Numbered from the stretch's first letter, positions 1 through 7,471 are shown. The stretch: DNA of 7,636 nt from an uncultured Oscillospiraceae bacterium (GCA_900547455.1 URGV01000063.1:1-7636); one strand, 5' to 3'. Notes: a model not told the origin generated them from the sequence alone. A program made the numbers and translations.

Positions 1-245
1 CACCGCCCCGCACAAACTCCCCTGGGGACTTGGGGCGGAGCGCCCAAATCAGGGGACGCAGGGGCCACCGCCCCGCACAAACTCCCCTGGGGACTTGGGG
101 CGGAGCGCCCAAATCAGGGGACGCAGGGGCCACCGCCCCGCACAAACTCCCCTGGGGACTTGGGGCGGAGCGCCCAAATCAGGGGCCGCAGGGGCCACCA
201 GCCCCGCACAAACTCCCCCCGGGGGCGGAACCCCCAAAATCAAAA
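1..245. repeat. 65-bp tandem repeat, three copies plus a diverged fourth
   Basis: Copies run 1-65, 66-130 and 131-195. Copies 1 and 2 are identical, and copy 3 differs only at position 186 (A to C). A fourth copy starts at 196 and keeps the outer sequence (GCCCCGCACAAACTCCCC, then CCCAAAATC), but its centre is shortened and rewritten before similarity fades around 245. Each unit contains a G/C palindrome, GGGCG-GAG-CGCCC, and a near-palindrome TCCCC-T-GGGGA. The period is not a multiple of three and reading frames through it have biased Pro/Gly/Arg composition, so it is not coding. There are no spacers between units, so it is not a CRISPR array. The array is cut by the left edge and may extend further. 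Function is unknown; an extragenic palindromic repeat is the best description. Confidence 0.93.
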
Positions 246-340
246 ACAACTGGCTCACCTAGGGGCCTCATCCCCTTCGCTGCAAAGCAAAATAAAAAAG
301 CAGGCGGCCCCCATGGCCGCAAAGGAGGAGAACTCATTTT
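246..340 (+). other. glmS leader with hairpin touching the ribosome binding site
   Basis: This 95-nt stretch links the repeat array to glmS. It contains a small hairpin AGGGG/CCCCT (261-265 with 272-276) and a stronger one, GCGGCC/GGCCGC (304-309 with 315-320, loop CCCAT). The second ends at the base before the AAAGGAGG Shine-Dalgarno (321-328). Neither is followed by a T-run, so they are not intrinsic terminators. I could not find a convincing -35/-10 pair here, so the glmS promoter may lie inside or upstream of the repeat array. The conserved core of the glmS ribozyme is not recognisable and there is little room for its roughly 150-nt fold. Confidence 0.5.
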
Positions 341-2188
<1,848 letters not shown>

Positions 2189-2207
2189 ACAAAACAGCTT
2201 CTTTCCG

Positions 2208-2238
2208 GCGCACCTCACAAATGTGGGGTGCGCTTTTT
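2208..2238 (+). terminator. Intrinsic terminator of glmS
   Basis: GCGCACCTCAC pairs with GTGGGGTGCGC across an AAAT loop, giving an 11-bp stem with one G-T wobble, followed directly by TTTTT. It begins 19 bases after the glmS stop codon. This is a classic rho-independent terminator. Confidence 0.93.
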
Positions 2239-2290
2239 GTCCCTTTCCTCCCTTCCCTGCCGCATTTGAAGCCAAAGAATTAGTTTTGTC

Positions 2291-2322
2291 TTAACATTTT
2301 CCCAAAAAATCTGTGCTATACT
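2291..2322 (+). promoter_or_regulatory. Promoter for the CPBP protease-tadA unit
   Basis: TATACT at 2317-2322 is preceded by TG at 2314-2315 (TGCTATACT), an extended -10 element. The -35 is weaker: TTAACA at 2291-2296 would give a 20-bp spacer, longer than ideal. The surrounding AT-rich stretch stands out from the GC-rich genes. It leaves a leader of roughly 75-80 nt before the next start codon. Confidence 0.6.
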
Positions 2323-2407
2323 GAAAAGCAGAAAAGATGTCGAACCGCTATCGGACCCCCTTTTCTTTTGCCCCCCTTTACCGTTTGTTTTTTCCTGGAG
2401 GAATTTT

Positions 2408-3460
2408 ATGGCAAGATACACCAAAAAACCGGTCGACCCGTCCAACCTGGGCACCGACCCCAACAGCTACACCTATGTCGATGGCTACGGCTTCACCCCG
2501 CCTCCGCCGGTCATCACCGAGCGCAGGATGCTGCAGTTTTACGCCAACGGCCTGGGCTTTGCGGTGCTGTTTTATTTTCTGCTTTCCGGCTTTGTCCCGT
2601 TTTTGCTGCTGCGGCTGTTCGCGCTGGCCTGGCCGGTCATCCGCGTCTACGGCGATCAGGTCATCGCCTCCTCCTCGGTCATCCTGATGGCCAATTTGCT
2701 CTCCTCGGTCATCTGCCTGACCATCCCCTTCTTTGTCTTTGTGCTGCTGTGCCGGGTCCCTCTGCGCACCGCCTTTCCGCTGCGCCGCTTTTCCCCCGGT
2801 TTTGGCGCGCTGAGCTGCTGTGTCGCGCTGGGGGTCAGCGTCATCGGGCTGGCCAGCTCCAACCTGCTCACCTCGCTGCTGGAATCGGTCCATCTGGACC
2901 CGCACACCAGCATTACCATCCCGCAAAAGCCCGCCCTGCTGGCCCTGACCGCCCTGCAGCTGTGCGTTGTTTCCCCTTTGGTGGAGGAGTTTGTGTTCCG
3001 CGGGATGATCTTCCAATCGATGCGCCGCTTCGGCGACAGCTTCGCGCTGACCATCTCGGCAATTTTGTTTGCGCTGTTCCACGGCAATCTGGTGCAGGCG
3101 CCCAACGCCTTTGTGATGGGGCTGCTGATCGGCTACATGGTGCTCTATTCCGGGTCGCTGTGGGTGGGGGTGCTCATTCACGCGGTCAACAATCTGTTTA
3201 ACCTGCTGCTCAACCTGCTGCTTGCCGTCCTGCCCGAACATTTGCAGCCGCTGTTTTTGCTGATGCAGCTGGCCCTTTACCTCATTGTGGGCATCGGGGC
3301 GCTGCTGGTGCTGGTGCACCAGTACCCCAACATCTTCACCTTCCGGCGCTCCACCACCTTCTCCACCGAGCGGATCAAGTACCGGGTCTGCTTTTCCTCG
3401 CTGACGCTGACCTTAGCCATCGCGCTGCTGGTGATCATGATTATCCAGAATATGCTCTAA
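2408..3460 (+). CDS. CPBP family intramembrane glutamic endopeptidase (CAAX protease-like)
   Basis: A 350-aa polytopic membrane protein of the CPBP (Abi/Rce1-like, PF02517-type) family. The start ATG follows GGAGG (2397-2401) at 6-nt spacing. A polar, Pro/Tyr-rich N-terminus of about 40 residues precedes roughly eight hydrophobic segments (about 50-75, 88-115, 133-153, 176-192, 212-224, 234-275, 282-304, 327-348). All three family motifs are present in the later helices: EEFVFRG with Glu193, Glu194 and Arg198; FALFH with His225; and HAVNN with His258 and Asn262. It should therefore be a competent intramembrane protease. The family includes prenyl-protein proteases in eukaryotes and bacteriocin-immunity or regulatory proteins in bacteria; the substrate here cannot be told from sequence. 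It shares a promoter with tadA, whose start lies 31 bp beyond its stop, but no functional link is evident. Confidence 0.93.
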   Translation: MARYTKKPVDPSNLGTDPNSYTYVDGYGFTPPPPVITERRMLQFYANGLGFAVLFYFLLSGFVPFLLLRLFALAWPVIRVYGDQVIASSSVILMANLLSSVICLTIPFFVFVLLCRVPLRTAFPLRRFSPGFGALSCCVALGVSVIGLASSNLLTSLLESVHLDPHTSITIPQKPALLALTALQLCVVSPLVEEFVFRGMIFQSMRRFGDSFALTISAILFALFHGNLVQAPNAFVMGLLIGYMVLYSGSLWVGVLIHAVNNLFNLLLNLLLAVLPEHLQPLFLLMQLALYLIVGIGALLVLVHQYPNIFTFRRSTTFSTERIKYRVCFSSLTLTLAIALLVIMIIQNML

Positions 3461-3491
3461 ATGCAATCCACTTTTTCAGAGGAGGGACCCT

Positions 3492-3989
3492 ATGCCCACA
3501 TCCATCCCCGCCTACCAAAGGCAGGACGCGCACTGGATGCGTCTGGCGCTGCTGGAAGCCAAAAAGGCCGCCCAGCTGGGAGAAATCCCGGTCGGGGCGG
3601 TCATCGTGCGGGACAACCAGGTGATTGCCCGCGCCCACAACCGCCGGGAGCTGGATCAGGATGCGCTGGCCCACGCCGAGGTGCTCTGCATCCGGCAGGC
3701 CTGCCAAACCTTGCACAGCTGGCGGCTGAGCGGCTGCCAGCTGTATGTGACGCTGGAGCCCTGCCCGATGTGCTCCGGGGCCATCATCAACGCGCGGCTG
3801 GACCGGGTGGTCTACGGCGCCAGGGACCCCAAGGCCGGCTGTGCCGGGTCGGTGGCCGACCTGTTTGTGATGCCCTTTAACCACACCCCCGTCATCCGCT
3901 CGGGGATTCTGGAAGAGGAATGTGCGCAGCTGCTCAGCGATTTCTTTGCGGGGCTGCGCAGCTTTTCCCCCGATCTCCCCGGAATTTAA
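3492..3989 (+). CDS. tadA: tRNA-specific adenosine deaminase
   Basis: TadA deaminates the wobble adenosine (A34) to inosine in tRNA-Arg(ACG), allowing it to read CGU, CGC and CGA codons. The 165-aa product has the zinc-dependent cytidine/deoxycytidylate deaminase fold: PVGAVIV (33-39), HAEVLCI with zinc ligand His61 and proton shuttle Glu63, and LEPCPMCSGAI with zinc ligands Cys91 and Cys94. DPKAGCAGS (112-120) matches the TadA-specific stretch that separates it from other deaminases. The start ATG follows GAGGAGGG (about 3478-3485). It is probably cotranscribed with the upstream CPBP gene (31-bp gap). In many Firmicutes tadA is followed by the SRP RNA gene and dnaX; neither is present here. 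Confidence 0.96.
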   Translation: MPTSIPAYQRQDAHWMRLALLEAKKAAQLGEIPVGAVIVRDNQVIARAHNRRELDQDALAHAEVLCIRQACQTLHSWRLSGCQLYVTLEPCPMCSGAIINARLDRVVYGARDPKAGCAGSVADLFVMPFNHTPVIRSGILEEECAQLLSDFFAGLRSFSPDLPGI

Positions 3990-3992
3990 CGG

Positions 3993-4001
3993 TTATCCAC
4001 A
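3993..4001 (+). promoter_or_regulatory. Perfect DnaA-box 9-mer with nearby degenerate boxes
   Basis: TTATCCACA is an exact match to the strong DnaA-box consensus and lies 4 bases after the tadA stop. Within the next 150 bp are weaker look-alikes: TGTTGAAAA (4011), TTTTCCACC (4078-4086) and its inverted partner GGTGGAAAA (4103-4111), and GCTGGAAAA (4140-4148). An AT-richer stretch (about 4041-4076) lies among them. Binding by DnaA is inferred only; no dnaA or dnaN gene is visible to support an origin. Confidence 0.45.
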
Positions 4002-4010
4002 CCCCTTGGA

Positions 4011-4040
4011 TGTTGAAAACTCTGTTGAAACTGTTAAAAC
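4011..4040 (+). repeat. Three short direct repeats TGTTGAAAAC-like
   Basis: TGTTGAAAAC (4011-4020), TGTTGAAAC (4023-4031) and TGTTAAAAC (4032-4040) stand almost head to tail just after the DnaA-box match. Their complement (GTTTTCAACA) resembles the degenerate DnaA boxes of Firmicutes origins, one base away from TTWTNCACA. They could be protein-binding iterons or a chance AT-rich run. Confidence 0.55.
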
Positions 4041-4116
4041 CATGATATTTTACCCCTATTTTACATTGGGTAATTGCTTTTCCACCCTTTCAACTGCCCT
4101 CCGGTGGAAAATGGTG

Positions 4117-4180
4117 GACAGCTTTTCCCGACAAAATTTGCTGGAAAAATCTTGTCGAAGGAAAGCTGTCTTTTTCTTCT
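4117..4180 (+). terminator. Long terminator-like hairpin after tadA
   Basis: The outer arms GACAGCTTTTCC (4117-4128) and GGAAAGCTGTC (4160-4170) pair with a single bulged T. They continue into CGACAA/TTGTCG (4129-4134 with 4152-4157) and ATTT/AAAT, leaving a 7-nt loop GCTGGAA. The 3' arm runs straight into TTTTTCTTCTT (4171-4181). The stem is longer and more AT-rich than the glmS terminator, but the T-run makes termination of the CPBP-tadA transcript the simplest reading. Confidence 0.75.
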
Positions 4181-4208
4181 TGCAGGAAGTACGCGGGGAT
4201 AGTATAAT
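4180..4208 (+). promoter_or_regulatory. Promoter for the nitrilase-pair unit
   Basis: A perfect -10, TATAAT (4203-4208), lies 17 bp downstream of TTGCAG (4180-4185), which matches the -35 consensus at its first three bases. The -35 follows directly on the T-run of the tadA hairpin, so the two transcription units are packed with no gap. The leader before the next start codon would be about 55-60 nt. Confidence 0.65.
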
Positions 4209-4273
4209 AAAATCATACGGCTTTCCGTTTGTCGGACTGCCGGCATTCATTTTTTCTCTGAGAGGTGAAAAAT

Positions 4274-4969
4274 GTGGCACGTGCTGTCGTCTGTATCACA
4301 CCTCCGTTCGGAAAGATCAAGCCCCTTTCCGACCTGGTGGTCTTTTCCGACGTCAAATCCTATATCCCGCAGTGGGACACGCCCGACTATCTGAACGCCT
4401 GCCGCAAATACGCCATCGAGCACAAGGTTTACCTGGTGCCCAGCCGCTTTGTGGTGGACAACATCCTCTACCTGTGCCTGTTTTCGCCCAAGGGCGACAT
4501 TCTGGGCATCCAGGGGGCGACCCACCGCAACCTTTACAACCAATCCGACCTTGCGCAGTATGACCGGATCGAGCCGATTGCAACCCCCATCGGCAACATC
4601 TTTCTGTGTGTCGATGTAGACATCTACCACCCGCAGGTGGTCCGTGTCGCCCGCATGAAGGGCGCGCAGATCGTCATCTCTTCCCAGTTCATCGACTCCT
4701 ACCAGCTCAGCCGCCACATGCTGACCACCGGCATCTGGAACGCGGCGCAGTCCAACGGGGTCTATGTGGTGGGCTGCTGCAACTGCTTTTCGGCGGTAGC
4801 CGCCCCCTGCGACCTGACCGCCGACGAGAGCGGCTATCTGGTGCCGCCGGCAAGCTCTCACAGCCTGTTCGCAAAATTATATCTCAACAAGCTTGCCCGC
4901 AGCGACTTTGGCGGCAACCTGCCGGACAAGCTGGACCTGCGCATCTATGAGAGAGGGGGCATGGCCTGA
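4274..4969 (+). CDS. Nitrilase-fold protein A, catalytic Cys kept but Glu and Lys lost
   Basis: A 231-aa protein related to the carbon-nitrogen hydrolase (nitrilase/CN hydrolase) superfamily. The cysteine region IFLCVDVDIYHP (109-120) has Cys112 and Asp114, followed by ARMKGAQIVISSQ, the usual strand after the nucleophile. IWNAAQSNGVYVVGCCN (154-170) matches the family's RAxENxVYVV segment. The normal catalytic Glu in a VFPE motif is Asp26 in LVVFSDV, and the normal Lys before the conserved His is Ala82 in GATHR (81-85). The stretch between strand 1 and the VFSD motif is only about a dozen residues, so the usual first helix seems absent. I chose GTG 4274 because GAGAGG (4260-4265) sits 8 nt upstream; an in-frame GTG at 4265 would overlap that site. 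Ordinary amidase activity is doubtful and a binding or structural role is plausible. The stop overlaps the next start. Confidence 0.8.
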   Translation: MARAVVCITPPFGKIKPLSDLVVFSDVKSYIPQWDTPDYLNACRKYAIEHKVYLVPSRFVVDNILYLCLFSPKGDILGIQGATHRNLYNQSDLAQYDRIEPIATPIGNIFLCVDVDIYHPQVVRVARMKGAQIVISSQFIDSYQLSRHMLTTGIWNAAQSNGVYVVGCCNCFSAVAAPCDLTADESGYLVPPASSHSLFAKLYLNKLARSDFGGNLPDKLDLRIYERGGMA

Positions 4970-6147
4970 TGAACCTCAAACACATCGCTTCGGCAAAGAT
5001 GCTGCTCTCCCACTGGAGCCCCTCCAAGCTGAACAACCTGCTGGAGGAGACCGACATCGAGATGTCGCGGGCGCTGGACTATGTCAGCCCCAACAACATC
5101 AAGGTCTCCTGCGTGCAGCTGGCGCTGCGCAACGAGCTGCCAGCCAAGGAGTGCCTGGAGCTGATAATCTCCAATGTCAACAGCGCGGTGCGCGACGGCA
5201 GCCAGCTGATTGTCTTTCCCGAATATATCGGGCTGCTGCCGCTGCTCAGCTCCTCCTCGCTGTTCGACCTGTGCTACCAGTTCTCCGAGGATTTAATCAA
5301 CTCCGCTCAGGAGCCGGTGGAGCAGGCCCTGCAGTTTTACAATAAGTACTTGGCCCAGCCGCTCTATGAAAGCTATGTCCGCTTCTTCTCGCTGCTGGCC
5401 ATCAAGGCCTCGGTCTATATCCTCGCGGGCACCACGATTGTGCGCACCCGGGAGGGGCTTTATAACCGCGCCTTTCTGTTCGACCCGGACGGCAACATTG
5501 TCCTGCAGCAGGACAAGCTCCACCTCTCCCCCTTTGAGAAGCTGTGCGGCATCCTGCCCGGCAAGGGCATCCACACCGCCCAGACAAAGCTGTGCCGCGT
5601 CTCGGTGCTGACCGGCCTGGACCAGCGAATCTTTGAGGCCGCCAGAGCAGCCCACACCCTGGGCGCCCAGCTGCTGCTGTGCCCGTCGGCCTTCAGCTCC
5701 AGCCGCTCCAGCGCCTTCTTCCAGAGCTGCGCCTTCATGCGCTGCCAGGAGCAGCCGGTGTTCGCCGTCTCGGCCTGGCTGACCGGCGACTTTATGGACC
5801 TGCCGTTCCGCGCCATCAGCGGCATCTATGCGCCGTTCTCGGCCAGCAAGCTGGGCAACGGCATCATCATGCAGACCGAGCGCCCCGCCGCCAACGCCTG
5901 CCTGACCGCCCGCATCGACCTGGAACGACTCAGCCAGGACCCCGACCTGTATATCTCGGACATCAACCCCGCCGTCGAGGAGATGGCCCAGCGGGAATAT
6001 GGCCTTGCCCGCCAGACCCCGGTGGAGGAGGACAGCGGCGACGAGGAGGAGAACGACGCCGCCCAACAGCAGATGGAGGAGGCAGCCGTGACCGACGAGG
6101 CTATGGAAGAAGCCTTCGAGAACGACATTCTCCAAGAGCAGGATTAG
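4969..6147 (+). CDS. Nitrilase-fold protein B, Glu and Lys kept but catalytic Cys replaced by Gly
   Basis: A 392-aa protein with a CN-hydrolase domain at about 44-325. An N-terminal extension of about 43 residues precedes strand 1 (KVSCVQLAL, 45-53). The catalytic Glu is present as Glu85 in IVFPEY, the Lys as Lys183 in QDKLHL, and the second conserved Glu probably as Glu190 in SPFEK. At the nucleophile position, VLTGLDQRIFE aligns with the family's VLICYDLRFPE, placing Gly216 (GGC) where Cys belongs. RCQEQPVFAVSAW (258-270) fits the RAxEN region. The last 40 or so residues (about 352-392) are Glu/Asp-rich with no Lys or Arg, unusual for the family and probably disordered. The ATG overlaps the upstream stop as TGATG, with a GAGAGGGGG site inside the upstream gene, so translation is likely coupled and stoichiometric. 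It is probably a pseudoenzyme, possibly a partner of protein A. Confidence 0.85.
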   Translation: MNLKHIASAKMLLSHWSPSKLNNLLEETDIEMSRALDYVSPNNIKVSCVQLALRNELPAKECLELIISNVNSAVRDGSQLIVFPEYIGLLPLLSSSSLFDLCYQFSEDLINSAQEPVEQALQFYNKYLAQPLYESYVRFFSLLAIKASVYILAGTTIVRTREGLYNRAFLFDPDGNIVLQQDKLHLSPFEKLCGILPGKGIHTAQTKLCRVSVLTGLDQRIFEAARAAHTLGAQLLLCPSAFSSSRSSAFFQSCAFMRCQEQPVFAVSAWLTGDFMDLPFRAISGIYAPFSASKLGNGIIMQTERPAANACLTARIDLERLSQDPDLYISDINPAVEEMAQREYGLARQTPVEEDSGDEEENDAAQQQMEEAAVTDEAMEEAFENDILQEQD

Positions 6148-6182
6148 CCTGCTGACCTCAAATAGAAAGAAGGTTGAGCTAA

Positions 6183-6992
6183 ATGTTAAAGCAACTGGTT
6201 TCCCTCGGATTGCTGGGGGTGGGGGCCTGCGCCCTGAGCGCCATGCCCTCGCTGAAAAAGCATCCGCTCGAGGTAAAATTTTACCACCGAAACTACGCCC
6301 ATCGCGGGCTTTTTGATAACCGCTCCCGCTGTGAAAATTCCCCCTCCGCCTTTCGCGCCGCCGTCGAGCACGGCTACGGCATCGAGCTGGATCTGCAGAT
6401 GACCGCCGACGGCAGGATTGTGGTCTTTCACGATGAGGATTTAATGCGGATGTGTTCCTCTCCGCTGAAGATCGAGCAGGCAAGCTATGCCCAGCTGGTC
6501 CAGTACAACCTGGGACAGACCCACGAGAAGATTCCGCTCTTTTCCCAGGTGCTGCGCGAGGTGGACGGCCGCGTGCCGCTGATTGTGGAGATTAAATCCA
6601 CCGAACAGGTGGAGACGGTCTGCCTGAAGGTCTATGACCTGCTGCGCCGCTACCCCGGCGACTACTGCATCGAGTCGATGAACCCGCTGATCGTCTCCTG
6701 GTTTTATAAAAACGCCCCGCAGGTCATGCGCGGCCAGCTGGCCACCCGCTTCGAGAGCGGCTCCAAAATCGGCTCGGCGGCGCTGGGCGGGATGATGTTT
6801 AACTTCCTCTCCAAGCCGCATTTCGTCGCCTACAACAACCGCTTCGCCGCGGATAGCCGCGCCTTCTCGTTCTGTAAAGCCTGCGGCGCGATGACGGTGG
6901 GCTGGACCATCCGGGAGCAGGACTATGAGGCGGCGGCGAAGATGTACGACGCGATTATTTTTGAGGGGTTCGAGCCGCCGGTTAAGTACTAG
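6183..6992 (+). CDS. Glycerophosphodiester phosphodiesterase family protein, membrane-anchored
   Basis: A 269-aa GDPD-family TIM-barrel protein; the family hydrolyses glycerophosphodiesters from phospholipid headgroups to glycerol-3-phosphate and an alcohol. Catalytic and metal-binding motifs are in the expected order: AHRG (39-42, His40), ENSPSAF (51-57), IELDLQMTADG (67-77, with Glu68 and Asp70), VFHDEDL (81-87, His83), and VEIKS (135-139, Glu136). GWTIR (240-244) is the typical C-terminal element. A hydrophobic N-terminus (about 5-22) suggests a membrane anchor or signal peptide. VGAC around Cys16 loosely resembles a lipobox, but the charged n-region is minimal, so an uncleaved anchor is more likely. 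The start ATG has only a weak upstream site (AAGAAGG, spacing about 10 nt). A 35-bp gap without a terminator links it to protein B. Substrate is not determined. Confidence 0.93.
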   Translation: MLKQLVSLGLLGVGACALSAMPSLKKHPLEVKFYHRNYAHRGLFDNRSRCENSPSAFRAAVEHGYGIELDLQMTADGRIVVFHDEDLMRMCSSPLKIEQASYAQLVQYNLGQTHEKIPLFSQVLREVDGRVPLIVEIKSTEQVETVCLKVYDLLRRYPGDYCIESMNPLIVSWFYKNAPQVMRGQLATRFESGSKIGSAALGGMMFNFLSKPHFVAYNNRFAADSRAFSFCKACGAMTVGWTIREQDYEAAAKMYDAIIFEGFEPPVKY

Positions 6993-7022
6993 TTCAAAAA
7001 GAGCTAAATCAAAAGTTTTGGT

Positions 7023-7087
7023 CAAGCTTTTTCAAAAGCTTGTGGTTTCCAAAGGCAAAGCCTTTGGTCGCACGCCGCAGCGGGCGA
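7023..7087. repeat. Three hairpins in near-contiguous series
   Basis: First, CAAGCTTTT/AAAAGCTTG (7023-7031 with 7034-7042, nominal loop TC). Second, CCAAAGGC/GCCTTTGG (7049-7056 with 7060-7067, loop AAA). Third, starting at the next base, TCGCACGC/GCGGGCGA (7068-7075 with 7080-7087, loop CGCA, one A-G mismatch). None is followed by a T-run, so they look like palindromic repeat units, not terminators. Confidence 0.8.
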
Positions 7088-7121
7088 AAGCCTTTATCGT
7101 TCAAGCGCCTTTTGAAGGGAA

Positions 7122-7151
7122 AATCCACAAGGCAAAATTGCCTTGTGGATT
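7122..7151. repeat. 14-bp perfect inverted repeat
   Basis: AATCCACAAGGCAA (7122-7135) and TTGCCTTGTGGATT (7138-7151) are exact complements around AA. The next hairpin begins one base later. The T-run required of a terminator is absent. Confidence 0.9.
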
Positions 7152-7152
7152 G

Positions 7153-7181
7153 GGGAACTTTTTGTAAGAGAAAAAGTTCCC
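7153..7181. repeat. 11-bp hairpin with GTAAGAG loop
   Basis: GGGAACTTTTT (7153-7163) pairs perfectly with AAAAAGTTCCC (7171-7181) across GTAAGAG. The same loop, inverted, occurs in the hairpin at 7498-7524. Confidence 0.9.
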
Positions 7182-7205
7182 AGCAAACTGCCGCTCAGTA
7201 CCACT

Positions 7206-7236
7206 CCGGAAAACCTTCCGGTGGACGGTTTTCCGG
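7206..7236. repeat. 10-bp hairpin
   Basis: CCGGAAAACC (7206-7215) pairs perfectly with GGTTTTCCGG (7227-7236) across an 11-nt loop that itself repeats a TTCCGG piece of the arm. No T-run follows. Confidence 0.85.
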
Positions 7237-7264
7237 CAATAGAAACAATCGCTTTTACTCTGCA

Positions 7265-7318
7265 AAAAAGGGACAGCCCTACCGATGGATGTTGTGGTGC
7301 GGCTGCTCCTTTTTATTT
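7265..7318 (+). terminator. Candidate terminator of the nitrilase-GDPD unit
   Basis: AAAAAGGGACAGCC (7265-7278) pairs with GGCTGCTCCTTTTT (7301-7314) with one G-T wobble and one A-C mismatch, across a 22-nt loop, and leads into TTTTTATTTTATATT. The long loop and the mismatch make it less certain than the other terminators. It is the first T-run-bearing hairpin after GDPD. Confidence 0.5.
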
Positions 7319-7346
7319 TATATTCGTAAATCATAAGGAGAAAGAG

Positions 7347-7416
7347 CGGGAAAGGCGCTTCGCTGTTTCCTTCAGCTCTCGGAAAGGCGGACCGGGAAAG
7401 GCGCTTCGCTGTTTCC
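7347..7416. repeat. 24-bp direct repeat, two copies, each a hairpin
   Basis: Identical 24-mers occupy 7347-7370 and 7393-7416; both begin CGGGAAAGGCGC. Each folds as GGAAA/TTTCC around GCG-CTT-CGC. The first copy is further enclosed by AGAGC (7343-7347) and GCTCT (7375-7379). A 22-bp spacer that repeats part of the motif (GGAAAGGCGG, 7381-7390) lies between them. Confidence 0.9.
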
Positions 7417-7440
7417 CTCACTGGGCTGGGAGATTTACAG

Positions 7441-7471
7441 CAGAAAAACCTCCCACCGGGAGGTTTTTCTG
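7441..7471. terminator. Symmetric 14-bp hairpin, likely bidirectional terminator
   Basis: CAGAAAAACCTCCC (7441-7454) pairs perfectly with GGGAGGTTTTTCTG (7458-7471) across ACC. Read on either strand, a GC-rich CCTCCC/GGGAGG stem is followed by TTTTT, as in a bidirectional intrinsic terminator between converging genes. What lies to the right of the window is not visible. Confidence 0.8.

Noticed and set aside
1..245. CRISPR array
   Set aside because: The units are directly contiguous with no unique spacers, and no cas gene is present.
3990..4273. SRP (4.5S-type) RNA gene downstream of tadA
   Set aside because: The conserved SRP core around GGAAG and AGCAG in the right arrangement is not present; the only large structure ends in a T-run like a terminator.
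3922..4563. Open frame spanning the tadA end and the start of nitrilase protein A
   Set aside because: It begins inside tadA, crosses the terminator hairpin and promoter, and runs out of frame over a protein with clear family motifs.
6183..6250. GDPD homologue as a lipoprotein (VGAC lipobox at Cys16)
   Set aside because: Only one basic residue precedes the hydrophobic stretch and the lipobox is atypical (Gly at -2), so a plain membrane anchor is more likely.
7347..7416. Two-repeat CRISPR or attachment-site pair
   Set aside because: Only two copies with a 22-bp spacer that itself resembles the repeat; each copy is a hairpin in a palindrome-rich region and there is no integrase or cas gene.
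7040..7421. Small proteins encoded in the region after GDPD (+ and - strand frames)
   Set aside because: They run through several perfect inverted repeats, lack credible ribosome binding sites and have low-complexity, unfamiliar sequences.
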